From Agarophyton chilense (taxonomy: Eukaryota; Rhodophyta; Florideophyceae; Gracilariales; Gracilariaceae), in contig JARGXX010000014.1 of the NCBI GenBank assembly GCA_030374765.1, positions 62,001 through 126,000 of the forward strand: a stretch of DNA of 64,000 nucleotides, written 5' to 3'. The translations under genes were made by a program, and so were the position numbers. Position 1 is the stretch's first letter; every line of letters starts with the position of its first letter. A model generated the notes under the pieces. The model saw only the letters and a program-made list of their open reading frames with translations, was not told where the DNA came from and did no database searches. Below, in pieces: positions 43,560 through 54,292 of this stretch.

Positions 43560-44400
43560 CTGGTGGAGCGTTCCAATTAATCGTTATCATTGGCACATCT
43601 ACTTCCCCATGGCCATTGCTACACCAATGTTCTATACTTCTGCACAGCTTAGTACGGTACAAAGGCAGTTCGCTCATCCTTCAGCTGACAAGCAGTACCA
43701 GTTGCTGAAGCGTGCGAGGCCGGAAGCTACTTCAGCCGAGACACTCACGACGTTGGAAGACCTTGCTAAGCGATTTGATTCATGCCAACGGATTCAGTGT
43801 GGACCTACACGCTTCTGAGTATCGTTCGGTGCAGCTATTTCGGAGTTCAACGAACGCTTATTCATGGACACCATGTATTTGGATTCAGATCCTGTACTAC
43901 ACATCGTCCATGAAGGTACAATGTTCAGTGCTGCTGTGTTCCTACGTGATGTACCTACGAAGAAAATCTGGTCTACGATCTTAGAGTGCTGGGCTACCGT
44001 TTTTACAGGCCTATCTCACCAGATTATCACCGATCAAGGATCTGGTTTCCGTGAGCTCTTCGTTAGTATCGGCGCCGCTAGTAAGGTCGAAGTGCAACGT
44101 ATAGGCATCGAGGGACAATCAAGCTTACGAATAGGTAAGCGCTACAATCAGCCTCTCCGGTCTTCTTTCTGCAAGCTCAAGTTGGACCATTCGAATGCGT
44201 CGAGAAAGCCACTGCTTGTTATGTCCGTGAAAGCTCTTAACGACACTCTTGGACCTGAAGGAATGGTTCCTTCTGCGTTAGTCTTCGGTGAGTGTCCGTC
44301 TACTCTTGTGTACACGGACGGTGCTGCGCATCTAAAAACGTCGTTAGAGGGGCGTGCAAATGTGGCTACTGGAGCGCCAAATGGCAATTTTACGTGTTAA
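43560..44400 (+). pseudogene. Copia-A integrase
   Basis: The zinc-binding region is QFAHPSADKQYQLLKR with later CQRIQCG. The core follows in 43864-44400: FMDTMYLDSDPVLHIVHEG (first Asp), QIITDQGSGFRELFV (second Asp) and GIEGQSSLRIGKRYNQPLR, where the family's Glu (GERYH) is Lys. A further conserved stretch LGPEGMVPSALVFGECPS follows. A frame change lies at about 43820. The DDE triad is therefore DDK. Confidence 0.8.
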
Positions 44401-44470
44401 GCGTGCTCTTTGACATGCAGTACCTCCTGCTGCTGATTCCGTTCTACATGTAGGTCAGAAGGTTCTCGCT

Positions 44471-46151
44471 TTGAGGGAAAACCAGGTTGAGCATCGTGTT
44501 GGAGAATGGATTGGGCCGTTACTCGTTCAGACTTTGGACTACGAGGAAGCTTGTATTCGTTCAGGATTACCAAGTTGGCGCAGCTCGTCCGTTCGGCATC
44601 AAGCAGGTGAAGCCCTTCATGTCACCTTCTACAATTTCCACTATGTTTCTCGGGGATGTCCGAGATATTTTCTGTTCGCTGTATACTCAGAAGACCTTTC
44701 TAGCAGAGCCTATCTCTGCTAATGACCTTCGTTCTTCCGCTCCGCAAATGACTTCTGCGAAGCGGAAGGAAATCCAGAACCCGATGGACCGTGGGGCTTT
44801 TGAGGTGATCCTGAAGAAGGATACACCCTCTGAATGAAACTTTCTACGTGCTCTTTCAGTTCTCGCAATCAAGTCAAATAACGATGGTCTGACTAAGTGG
44901 AAGGCCCGATATGTTATTGGAGGTCACAGAGACAAGCTCAAGAAGTACCTTGTTCATACCTCGATTAGTGTACAGTACTCTTCTGTTCGACTCATTTTGA
45001 GTATGGCTGCACTACACGGGTTCGATGTGTGGACGTCTGAAGTCAGCCAAGCCTACTTACAGTCTTCCGAAGTGCTCCAGAGAGATGTCTACATTCGTGA
45101 TCCTGTCCCTGAGTTCGAACTTAAACCTCATGAAGCTCTTCGGCTATTGCGAGCACTCTATGGTCTCGGATAATCTGGCGATTTATGGCACGAAACCTTG
45201 GATAATCATCAGAAGAAGGATCTCAGAATGTCAAGTCTTTGTTCGGATCGGGCGTGCTACTATATCATGGCAAAGTGTAAACTCCAGGGAATGTCTGAAA
45301 CATATGTAGATGACTTGCTACGAACAGGTACCCGTGCTTTCAAGGAGTTATGTTAGATTACGTCTCGACGGTTAGACACATGAGAAGATGGCTATACGCC
45401 AAGTATCATCGCTGGGTTGGCGCTTCCCCGCTCATCTGATGGGACTTTGTCTTTGGATCAAGCCCGGTACATTTCAGGACTTTGTCCGCTACCTGAAGAT
45501 GCTGCCTTTCGAAAATTCGCATCTATTCGTACGAAGCTAATGTGGGTCGTACATAGCCGTTCTAATTGCATGTTCGAAGTTTCTCAGGTAGCGCAAGTAA
45601 CCCGAACCCGCTTCGATGATAACTCTAGAGATGCTGTTAAGCGTGTTAACCGTGTCGTGCATTACGTCGTCGAAAACGCTGTTTCAGTTCGTTTCCCGTG
45701 TCTTTTATCTTCTACTCTGAGAGTCGTTGGCTACTCTGAGGCATCGTTTGACGGAAATGCAGACTACTCATATCAACTTGGTTTTGTTGTCTTCTCAGCA
45801 GACGCCGGTGGTCAGATTATTCTTATTATGTATCGTTCTAACAAAACCTGCCGTGTTACTATGTCTGTGATGGCCGCTGAGCTTGTTGCGTTTAGCAACG
45901 TGTTTGATTCCGCCTTTAGTCTTTCGCAAGAGCTTCGCGCAATCTTACGTAGGGAAAACATTCCGGGACAGCTATTTTCCGATAAAAAGTCGCTTTTTGA
46001 TGTTATATCGAATGGCACTCTTACTTCGGAGACGAGGCTGATGTTGGACATCGCTTGCACACATGAAGGATACTCAAGTTATGATATTTGTGACATTGGC
46101 TTAGTTCGGTCTGGTGATAACATCGCTGATGGTTATTCAGAGTTGTGTTAG
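44471..46151 (+). pseudogene. Copia-A reverse transcriptase and RNase H
   Basis: RT: SQAYLQSSEVLQRDVYIRDP (45045-45105), ALRLLRALYGLG then TAA in place of Gln before SGDLWHETLDNH, and the catalytic TYVDDLLRTG at 45300-45330. RNase H in frame 45417-46151: ARYISGLCPLPEDAAFRKF, VGYSEASFDGNADYSYQLG, VMAAELVAFSNVFDSAF, LFSDKKSLFDVISNGTLTSE, ending VRSGDNIADGYSEL just 78 bases before the 3' LTR. No extra gene lies between pol and LTR, unlike in Copia-B. Confidence 0.85.
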
Positions 46152-46228
46152 CTGTTGTCCCTTCTGTTTTTGCGTAAGTATGTTGTAATATTTGTGCTGC
46201 AAGCGCACAAGGCCGCGAATGGAGGGAG

Positions 46229-46572
46229 TGTCATACTCCATTTGTAACTTCTATGTAGGACTACACTTACTGTAATCCTGTCATATCGTGGCAGTGGGTC
46301 TGCTTGCACCACCGCTGTCGCAGCTGAACTGTACACAGGGTGCAGTTCGTAACTTTAGTTTTAATTTGTTACCCCTCCCCAATCTCAGAAGGCGGGGGTG
46401 AGGGGAATAGAAGTAAACGCTGGACCACACGGTCGTGTTCGCTTCTAACTACGTCGCTGCGTGCTCTCTCCTATCGCTTTCGCTCTTATCTTTCAGTCTC
46501 TACGTCAGGCTCGTTCCCCGCTGTAGCTTGGTCTATAGTCAGCCTGGCGACCCTGCAAAGTGTCCAGCGACA
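46229..46572 (+). repeat. Copia-A 3' LTR
   Basis: 344 bases, TGTCATACTCCATTTGTAAC to CCAGCGACA, directly preceded by the purine tract GGAGGGAG. Divergence from the 5' LTR is modest (roughly one difference in ten by eye), less than between the Copia-D LTRs. Copia-A therefore inserted later. Confidence 0.92.
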
Positions 46573-46803
46573 TTCAGGGCGTCTATAAGACATCTCAGAA
46601 GTTTGACTGACAGTCATGCTACATGCTATATACTCTAAATTTCGAGAACTACAATCGAACGGGTTTCTCAAGGATATCAATGTTTTTTATAGGGCCCACA
46701 CAAGATCAACTATTTGTGTGTGAAATATGGCCCAGAACAAGTCCTGAATGTGGGTCCCCTATTTGTCCCGAATGCGAGCATTAAGAGATGCTGCAAATAT
46801 GAC
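46573..46803 (+). repeat. Repeat C, copy 2, right part
   Basis: GGGCGTCTATAAGACATCTC, then AGTCATGCTACATGCTATAT, GGATATCAATG and CATTAAGAGATGCTGC match 58338-58568. Similarity ends at about 46803, which marks one end of the repeat. Confidence 0.85.
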
Positions 46804-46932
46804 GTTATTGTTGGATATCGTATGATTGATAAGTGCTGTCACTGTAGTTGGTGGGAAGGTAGTAGGAGTCTGCCGTATACACGTGTCCACGCTTTCGAGA
46901 TCTTATGTTGAATATATAGTACAGGCTGTATG

Positions 46933-47140
46933 TGTGTAACACATGATTGCCACCTGGCTCAATGCCACCGGCGCTGCATACTAAGCCACACCCTTGCTCC
47001 ACCTCAAAAAACTGTAGACAGAGGAGCAAGAGGGGGCACCTTGTGCCCGTTCCATCTTCCTCGGTTCTACCGCGCGTTTCAAGCGCATAGTAGAAATTAG
47101 ACCGGCAGACCTCTTGCTCTGCGTACGACTGTTTCCCATA
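46933..47140 (+). repeat. Copia-B 5' LTR
   Basis: Aligns with 53685-53892: ATTGCCA(C/T)CTGG, then CCGG(C/T)GCT and TTCCATCTTC(C/G)TCGGTTC, ending TTCCCATA. Exact ends are uncertain by about two bases because the final dinucleotide is TA, or CA two bases earlier. Confidence 0.85.
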
Positions 47141-47154
47141 GCTATGGACCCAGC
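47141..47154 (+). promoter_or_regulatory. Copia-B primer-binding site, mutated
   Basis: GCTATGGACCCAGC differs at two positions from GTTATGGGCCCAGC, the complement of the initiator tRNA-Met anticodon arm, and abuts the LTR. The same site type is seen in Copia-C and Copia-D. Confidence 0.6.
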
Positions 47155-47348
47155 TTCATGAGCTGTTATATCTTTCAATCCGAGAGACACCAAAAAGATT
47201 GACCCTACCAAGGATCTACAAGACTGTCATCGCAACGTTTGTGGATGTGTAGATATTATTTATAGTGCTGCCAAGAAGGGCACCGATCGATGTTACCCAA
47301 CAATCTTTGCAACTCTAGGTCTACGGCTGTACGACAGAGCTTTACCTG

Positions 47349-48416
47349 GTGTTCAATGGCGACGAAGCCCAGGAAAAAGGAGTTGTTCATTACAAGCAAG
47401 AGGACCAAGTCAAAGCGGTAGGCAAAAATGGTAAACTTGTTGAAGTCGACCATCCGATTGCTGTTGTTTCTTTTTTGGTTTCTTCTTTCAATCGTGTTAC
47501 AAACTGCTGTCGTCGCAAGGTCGAGCCTGTGGCTAGCTTCGTATCACGTTTCGGCGGCTTGGCAGCCGAGCATCTCGTGCATGGTGGACTATCATTCTCA
47601 TCTAAGGTTGGAGATGTTCTGGCAATAACGCTACTCAACAACGCATCTTTGTGTGAGGAGACGTTGACCAATGCCAAACTACAACCAATCTCTCTCGCCG
47701 AAACTCGTATGAGAAGTGGAAGTTATGCTGGGGATACCCAGTACCACATCAATCTTTTGAAGTTTCAGGAGTCCGTAATTCACCTTCGTGAAATGCTGTG
47801 GAGGCCTCACCTTAAGATTTCGAGGAGCAATAATCACAATACGACAAAGGTAAAGCTTTTCGTAACCGAGAGAAAGATCAATGAAGTGGTCGTTGAGTTC
47901 GAGGGTAATCTTACAGACACTCACTCAAAGACTAGCCCAACTCCTTCTATCAACAAGCTAATTCATCCTTCCCGCAGATGCCATCTAAACCTGGATGACG
48001 CCGTTACAGTCATATGGAGTCTTTCTTTTACCTCTTCGAGCTCTACTGCTCACTATATAAGGGAGGACCTTGAAAACATCGTGGTTCAGAAAGTCCAAAC
48101 TGCCTTATTTGCAATTTTCCAATCCAACGAGAGCGTACTAACACGCTTGGGAAATAGGAAAGAGGGAAATGCATCAACCGTGTCTTTCAAACCGGGCAAT
48201 GGCAAGAGGAAACGCACCGATCTTAAGCCGGGAAAGATGGAAAGTCGTCTTTCTGTTTCGATTGTGGTGATATCGAGCAACGACTTAGACGGTAGGTCCA
48301 CAGTTCCTCGTCGTGGAGGAAGAAACCCGAGGAAAGATTCCTCCAGAAAACGAAATCGTGGGTTTAACGCTCAATTTACGCCAGGCGCTGCCCCATCGAA
48401 GCGCAATCATGGCTAA
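47349..48416 (+). pseudogene. Copia-B gag
   Basis: A 355-codon open frame with the copia gag segment VASFVSRFGGLAAEHLVHGG, VGDVLAITLLNNASLCEETL and NAKLQPISLAETR, then a Lys/Arg-rich C-terminus. The zinc knuckle is visible only in another frame at about 48258-48296 (CFDCGDIEQRLRR). There the His is Gln and the last Cys is Arg, so it is frameshifted and damaged. I am unsure of the true start codon. Confidence 0.7.
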
Positions 48417-48421
48417 AGTCA

Positions 48422-49048
48422 TTGGTTGGGGCTCCTTCTGATGTGGTTAGTGGTACGCGAGATCCTAACCCCTTCATTGACATTTGTTGTCCCCATATTG
48501 TGCGAAGCATTGACTCTGCCGCTGCTCTATCAATCGCAATTGGCATCCAATTTCACGTTGAAGACCTTGACTATGACTCCTTATATCACGATGATGATCG
48601 AGAATGTTCAAATCCAAAACTGATATTTGGAAGTTGGGTGTTGAAGATCAAAGGACTCAACGATGTGGAATCAGACATTAAGTTCTACATTACGGAAGGC
48701 GACGGTCCTTTGCTACTTGGGAACGACATAGTGTCACGTTCGGACCTCATGACTTCGGACAAAACGCATGTAGTGCCCGTTTCGGTCGGAATCTTTCGGG
48801 ATGACGCAGTTCTGTCAATATACGTCCTAAGAGAAGACATTGACCGCCAAACACACTTATTTGTCCTTCCTTCGATAAAACCTTCGTTCAAATCCTTCGT
48901 TTATTCTCATTCTTCCTTTCTCTGTACGATTTCTCATCCGATCGCCAAACTATCTGGCAAGGACGGCATGGATCAAGCGATCGAACCCATGCCCGTCGTT
49001 TCGCCAAAAAGCTTCACTTTCAGTCCCATCTCTCCGCCAAGGACATGA
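48422..49048 (+). pseudogene. Copia-B aspartic protease
   Basis: PFIDICCPHIVRSIDSAAAL occupies the active-site position (family pattern IDxGxPxSVxG; the catalytic Asp remains, but the following Gly is Cys). PLLLGNDIVSRSDLM gives the LLGxDI motif. The frame differs from gag and from integrase, so indels have accumulated. Confidence 0.6.
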
Positions 49049-50459
49049 AAAAGCTTTGCAGTCGAGGTGGGATTCTAAATCGAACACTTGCTGGTGAGCT
49101 CGAAGAGGCCTACAATCTTGCCCTTCATGCAAAAGGTCTAACCGCCTACTACATTCTCGAAAGATGTCACTCAAGAAAATAATGGATGAGTACAACGAGC
49201 ACCCTCAAGTTGATTTCCTATTCATACGCGAGTTTCGAAAGCTCCCCATTCTGCATATAAACGATTTATCAACCGGTCTCTCCGTTAATGTCTTATTGAC
49301 TTTAAAGGATATGACTGATACCGCTCACATGATTGTGGTTCACTTTTTTGATGTCTTTGGGCCTCCATCAAAGTTACCAGGAGACTCAGAGTTCGATAAC
49401 GTCTCAATTCAGCGATTGGGTGGCGAGAATCAGATATCATTCGAACCGTGGCCTGCTCGACGCCAAAACAAAATTGGAAGCGTCCAATCGAGCAACGAGA
49501 CCATCCGTATATTTGTCCAAACGTTCCTTCTCGACGAACCTCATCTGAGGAAAACTCGTCAAGTGTATCGCACGGACTCAGGGAACCTCTTAAAAGCCAC
49601 ATTCCTTAAGAATTTGGTGTATGGTAACAAGTCACTCAGCATCGTCGAGCTTGTTCACTGCTACACTCCTTCTGTTTTTGGGGTACCCAAGCAGATGCTA
49701 CCAGAGAAGCTCCTTGCTTTCTACAGCGAACAACTTTCCAGGCGTGCCGTACACACCCTTCTTCGTATCAGGCCATCGTACCCTTTATCACAACACCTTC
49801 TGGTACCAAAGAATCAGGTATATGTCTTCAAGAGAGTCGGAAAACATGGTGCCTGGCACAAGAAATTTGTGGTCACTACTACTGACCATATAAGGTCGGT
49901 CTCTCCTAGAAAAAATCTCCAGGGACCAAAGCATCAGATCGCCTACGAAGACATAAGGTTAGTCCCGCGTTCATTTCTTTTACAAAAACTGGGCAAACAG
50001 GAGCTTGGATACTCGTTCTTCGCGGACACCAACGCACAAGAAGAACCAATCGCAGTCCCTGAAGAAAGGAATTATTCCGATTGTTCTTCTCTTCCGCCTC
50101 TCCAGGATGAAGAAGTCACAGACTTCCCTGAGAAAAACACACAAGACCCTTTAAGTTTCGACCTAAACATATCGGACGAACCAAACTTTTGGTCTATGCA
50201 TCCGTTCTCTTTATCCGTGTTTGCGTCCAAAGAAGACAAAACTGCTATGATTGCACCCTCAATGGATGTCAGAAACCTGCAACTCTGCAGAGGTGTTGGT
50301 GACACCTCGCTTAGGTTCCCTACCCTAGGCGAAAATCTATTGTCTTCGGTGAAAAGAATTCTTGAGCAGATCAAGAAGTTCATTGTAGACCAGCCAGCCA
50401 CAGAAGCCAAGCTCCAGTTTGCCCCACCATGGATAACCGACAAGGCCATCGAAGCATAG
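49021..50459 (+). pseudogene. Copia-B integrase and linker
   Basis: The zinc site is split over a frame change: LHFQSHLSAKDMKKLCSRGG (His-His), then CPSCKRSNRLLHSRK (Cys-Cys). The core is in 49164-50459: HPQVDFLFIREFRKLPILH (first Asp), KLPGDSEFDN (second Asp) and NKIGSVQSSNETIRIF, where the family Glu appears as Gln. Next come YTPSVFGVPKQMLPEKL and VYVFKRVGKHGAWHKKF with AYEDIRLVPRSFLLQKLG, the C-terminal DNA-binding part. An acidic linker leads to RT. At 431 codons this is the longest uninterrupted frame in the window. Confidence 0.75.
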
Positions 50460-51880
50460 AAAAGAAACTACTCTGATGCCAAGGCATACAAGCCAGTCTC
50501 CATCAAAGGACTCCCGCGAAATGCAAATATTATCTCCTCCCACCACTTCTTCGTGACGAAGTTCGATGGGGAGAGTGGTAAGCTTAAGCTCAAGTGCTGA
50601 CTGGAACCCCATAGGAATCGAGATTCCCAAAAAGATAACATTCGATCTGACTCCTCTACGGCTCAATTTACCTGCAGCAGACTTCTGCTTTCCCTTGCAA
50701 CTTTACTACACCTCTACCTTGTAAACATTGATCTCTCTAGAGCGTATTTGCAATGAGGCGACCTCAAACGAGATATATACATGCGGCCTCCAAAGGGATG
50801 GGAACAGTTTGTAGACGAAGTATGGAAGCTACTCAAGTCTGCGAATGGCCTCGTAGAGTCCAGTCGTTCTTGGCAGCTTTGCATCGAGCGATGGCTATGC
50901 GAGTACGAATTTCTTACTGTCCCTGGTATGCCAGAGATGTTTCTATTGTCGAACAACCACGGGCATATTTCTCTACACCTGGCCAAATTGGTGGACGATC
51001 TTCTCCTTGCCGGATAAAAGAGTGAGATTAAAACATTCTCCGAGGCTCTCTCAGCTCACTTCAAGGTCGGCAAAGCCATCTTCAAGAACGAGATTATCTT
51101 TAGCCGCCTTTGGATTCGGCATATTAAGACTTCTCGATTGAGATCTACATGGCAGAGTTTATGTAAAAGCTCGCTCCCATTCCAATCTCGAGGGATCGGA
51201 GGAAACAGTCAGAGGATCCATGCACCCAAGAAGATGTCCGAGATACCCAGTCTCTTGCTGGAAAACTCAACTACTTCGGCCATGGTGTGCTGCTTCAAGC
51301 CGCGTACCCTTCTAGTTTCATGCAGCAGCTGGTCGCAGAGATGGGCATGAAGCATCTTTTGAAGGAAAACTAGATCCTCAACCTCGTCCTAAAGCTCCGT
51401 CCCGGTCCTTGAGTACATGGCTCCGAGATCTGCGATCGTATAAGATAACATGAACGTTTGCCACATAGTGACGATCTCTGAAGCCAGCACTGGAAATCAT
51501 CCTACGATCAAACAGGCTATATTAGTGGCATCCCCTTCTCCAAAGGTGAAAACGTTTCATATCACATCGTCGACTGGCATAGCTTGAAGAAAAGACGCAT
51601 ATCTTTTAGTTCAATTGGTGCCGAAATTCTTGCGGCAACAGAAGCCGCAGACAGATCCATACTAATTAAGAAATGCATTGAAGTTCTTGCATCGGGTTTT
51701 CGTTCGCTCGCCCTTTACGTGGACGCATTTGGTTTATACTCAACAATTACCACCCTTCACGAATGCCGAGACTACTGATTGCGCCCCACGCTGTCGCGCC
51801 TCCGTGACTCCTTTAAAACTGGAGACATATCCTCGATGCGTTGGAGAACAGGAAGTCTGCACTAAGCCAACGTGTTGACA
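50460..51880 (+). pseudogene. Copia-B reverse transcriptase and RNase H
   Basis: RT motifs: NIDLSRAYLQ-stop-GDLKRDIYMRPPKGW (50730-50805; TGA after Gln), LCIERWLCEYEF, and the catalytic LVDDLLLAG (50989-51015). NEIIFSRLWIRHIKTS follows. RNase H: ISFSSIGAEILAATEAADRS (51602-51660), LALYVDAFGLYSTITTL, and the end RPTLSRLRDSFKTGDISSMR near 51780-51845. Stops and frame changes throughout. Confidence 0.75.
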
Positions 51881-52017
51881 AAGGGCAATCATCATTCATT
51901 TACTCAATCGAACCAAGATATATTTCAAGCCATACTAAGCAAATTTATCATATCTACTATGGGCCACCATCTTAAGGCATGGAACCCTAAGGGTTAGGAT
52001 CTACTATAGAAAAGATT
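51881..52017. other. Spacer between convergent Copia-B pol and the antisense gene
   Basis: The two genes converge here. AT-rich, no frame. Any polyadenylation signals for both strands would lie in this stretch. Confidence 0.4.
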
Positions 52018-52716
52018 TCAAACTCTGTTTGAAGAACCTTCTTGGTGACGATGTATCTTCCCGCGGCGAGCCCGTTTCCCATTCTTCCTCCCTGGGAGCA
52101 AACGCAATACGCGACAGTCTACAATATGACTGGAAGAACGGTCTGATCCAACACAGGACTCGAGAGCAACCTGCATGAGATCCATGTGACACTTGTCCAC
52201 TGGATCAATAATCATGTTGCGCTCCCCATCTATGCAAATCGCAGGCAGGTCCCCGTCAATGGCCTGAAGACTGACAAGGAAGACGTTTCCACTATCGCGG
52301 AAGTTCCACAAATCTAATTTTTCTTCTCGGTGTTCATTCCCATCACGAAGGTAATGGAGGATAATGACACGCGTCTTTTCCCGAACAAATCTCTGCATAT
52401 CCTTGAGATCACGAAACTTCCCTCGGACCTCCCCTCGCCCCTTCCGGTTCCAATAGTCAAGCTCAAGAATATCACTAAACCCAAGACCTGCAACGGCGTT
52501 CAAGTACATCTCATTATCTTCTGCGTTTTTCGTAACACGATCGACGAGATACGCCCAACACTGAGCAGCCTTCTCGGACCTAATGGGGAGAGCTAATGCA
52601 ATACTTAGAGAAGCTTTAAGGCACAGAAACGTCTCGTCGCGAAACTGCACGGACGTATGAAGGAGATGGAAACATCGGACGCCCGACGACGGCATCTGCG
52701 CTTCGGGTTGAAACAC
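52018..52716 (-). pseudogene. Antisense gene of Copia-B, C-terminal part (protease-like?)
   Basis: A 232-codon minus-strand frame in the same frame as 53073-52753 and separated from it by one stop at 52755-52753. It reads SSGVRCFHLLHTSVQFRDET, AQCWAYLVDRVTKNAEDNEM, YLNAVAGLGFSDILELDYWN, VFLVSLQAIDGDLPAICIDG and NMIIDPVDKCHMDLMQVALE. It ends in a basic tail (LLPGRKNGKRARRGKIHRH). The order xLNAxxxLG ... HxxxIDGxxxxIxDP recalls papain-fold (OTU/Ulp-like) cysteine peptidases found in some transposons. The expected Cys before LNA and His before AICIDG are not there (Met/Tyr and Pro instead). I offer this only as a possibility. The basic tail could be a nuclear signal. Confidence 0.5.
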
Positions 52717-52752
52717 GGTGGGCCTTTGACCTGGCTTTGCGTTGCAAGTAGC

Positions 52753-53366
52753 CTAAATGCTCTTGGTCGCTTCATAACGGTCCTTAACTCCCAAATAGAT
52801 GGTTTCTTCTGCGCCTTCCTCATTATACGTCACCCTACTTCTCGACGCACCGCCTCCAACTGCCTGACTGTACTCGATTCGGAAAGTATGGATATCGATG
52901 CGGCACACTACGTTAGTGACATGCTCCAGAGCATAGATTTGGTCCTTAATTTTACCACGACCTCCTCCCAAATACCATAACTTCTCGATCATCCAATCGT
53001 TGTACTCAATTCTGATATCGGGATCGTCGTCGTCGTCCAAAGCCTCTGTAAGGTCCAATCGGAACATCATCAACCCTCCAAACTGCGTGCCACGAAACGG
53101 CCGGATAAAATGAGTATCCTGCGCCCGAGAAGAATAATCGCTTCGTTTTCGCTAAATCGCACGAGATTGTTTCTGCCTTCCAATGTGATTGCGTAGATTT
53201 TCCTCAGGCCACGCTGCAGTTTCGAACAGAGAACCTTGACAATATTCTTGTTAAGGTATTGGTCAAGATATGTCTCGCTTGTGATTTTTGCCGCTCTGCC
53301 TGCAAGCTGGCGCGGTGGGGGTTTTCGGCCAACAGATTTGCGACCCGTATGCTTAGTTCGAGCCAT
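52753..53366 (-). pseudogene. Antisense gene of Copia-B, N-terminal part with histone H3-like tail
   Basis: From the ATG at 53366 the minus strand reads MARTKHTGRKSVGRK and, a few residues on, PRQLAGRAAK. This is close to the histone H3 N-terminal tail (ARTKQTARKS, GGKAPRKQLA): it keeps the residues equivalent to R2, T3, K4, R8, K9, S10 and K14. The H3 fold does not follow. Instead there is SETYLDQYLNKNIVKVLCS, KLQRGLRKIYAITLEGRNN and IILLGRRILILSGRFVARS, stopping at 53070. The next frame (53073-52753) overlaps this stop and continues with RLDLTEALDDDDDPDIRIEY, WYLGGGRGKIKDQIYALEH and SRVTYNEEGAEETIYLG. A single frameshift near 53075 would join them. It lies opposite to and downstream of Copia-B pol, inside the LTRs. 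Confidence 0.65.
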
Positions 53367-53684
53367 CGATGGATTCACCTGAGCGAAAGTCGTCCACACT
53401 TTTCGAAGAGAGGTGACACGTCCAGTTCCGAGTCAAGAATTCACACTTTCAGATCGAAGCAGTGACGTTGCAAATAAAGCGTTTTCGGCGCGTGTGCGGT
53501 TTTCGAACGGAAAAATGGGGGTAATCGCAAAACGCTGAAGATAGGCATGGGGGGTTATTTGAGATACCTGGCCCGTGAGGAAGATGCGCCAAAAAATATT
53601 GCGCTTAGGGTCAGAAAGGAGTTCTTGAGAATTTGGCCGCACTTCAAAAAATAAAAACTTTTTTTATGGCGCCAAGGCGGGGGT
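53367..53684 (-). promoter_or_regulatory. Presumed 5' leader/promoter of the antisense gene, and Copia-B 3' purine tract
   Basis: Lies between the antisense start codon and the 3' LTR. It holds an open minus-strand stretch without meaning (53642-53433) and, on the plus strand, the purine tract AAGGCGGGGG. A promoter is inferred from position only. Confidence 0.3.
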
Positions 53685-53892
53685 TGTGCAATACACGATT
53701 GCCATCTGGCCCAATGCCGCCGGTGCTACATACTGAACTTCACCCTTCTTCTACCTCGAGACACTGAGGAGAGAGGAGCAAGGGAAGACAAATTGTGCCT
53801 GTTCCATCTTCGTCGGTTCCACCGCGCGTTACAAGTGCATGCTACACATTAGACTGACAGCCCTCTCGCTCTGCATACGATTGCTTCCCATA
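53685..53892 (+). repeat. Copia-B 3' LTR
   Basis: About 208 bases, TGTGCAATACACGATTGCCA to TTGCTTCCCATA. Same length as the 5' LTR, with many transition differences. Confidence 0.85.
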
Positions 53893-53900
53893 CTATGGAA

Positions 53901-54292
53901 TGTTCTGGAAGAATGGATATATATTTTCTTGTGTATTACAGAAGGCATGCAGTGCTTTGTTGGAACAAGATCGTGCATGGAGGCGGATTACATTTAATAT
54001 GTGCTAGCACGTTGAGTTTGTGCTCAAGTCATTGTAATGGTGTATTGTGCACTGTTGTACCTTGCTGTAGTATGTGGAAGTGAGTTTGGGTTAGGCTTTA
54101 ATGTCATTGTGGAATATGATTCGTGGTATTGAATATCCTCGGCTTGTAATCTAGGGTTTACAGGAGCTTAAGGTTGGATGGCTATCAGAGTGAAGTAGTA
54201 TATAAGTCGAAGATCTACAACCTCCAAGTAAATTCTAGCCAGAGCTGGCGCCCTTCCCTTACAACCCTCAACCTTTTCATCTACCTACATCA
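53901..54292 (+). repeat. Probable Copia-C 5' LTR (about 390 bases)
   Basis: Starts TGTTCTGGAAGAATGG and ends CTACCTACATCA immediately before the primer-binding site. Because the partner LTR is missing, the left limit is inferred from the TG start only. Confidence 0.5.

Larger units (their letters stand above)
40892..46572 (+). mobile_element. Copia-A, Ty1/copia retrotransposon, nearly full length
   Basis: LTRs of 345 and 344 bases (40892-41236 and 46229-46572), both starting TGTCATA and ending GCGACA, flank gag and pol. The left flank is TTAAG and the right flank TTCAG, a 5-base target duplication with one change. The duplication sits precisely at the point where the empty copy of repeat C (58335) reads CTTAAGGACG. 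A polypurine tract GGAGGGAG (46221-46228) precedes the 3' LTR. Coding regions have scattered stops and frameshifts, so it is inactive though well preserved. Confidence 0.92.
46933..53892 (+). mobile_element. Copia-B, Ty1/copia retrotransposon with an antisense extra gene
   Basis: LTRs of about 208 bases (46933-47140 and 53685-53892) flank gag-pol on the plus strand (47349-51880) and a minus-strand gene (53366-52018). The left flank GTATG and right flank CTATG could be the target duplication. A purine-rich tract (AAGGCGGGGG, 53674-53683) precedes the 3' LTR. The element totals about 6.96 kb. Some 1.8 kb between the end of pol and the 3' LTR is taken by the antisense gene. Confidence 0.85.

Noticed and set aside
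47390..47677. Minus-strand frame opposite Copia-B gag
   Set aside because: It is a mirror of the gag frame on the other strand with no motif of its own.
53070..53366. A genuine histone H3 gene
   Set aside because: Only the N-terminal tail matches. The histone-fold helices that should follow residue 40 are absent and replaced by unrelated sequence.
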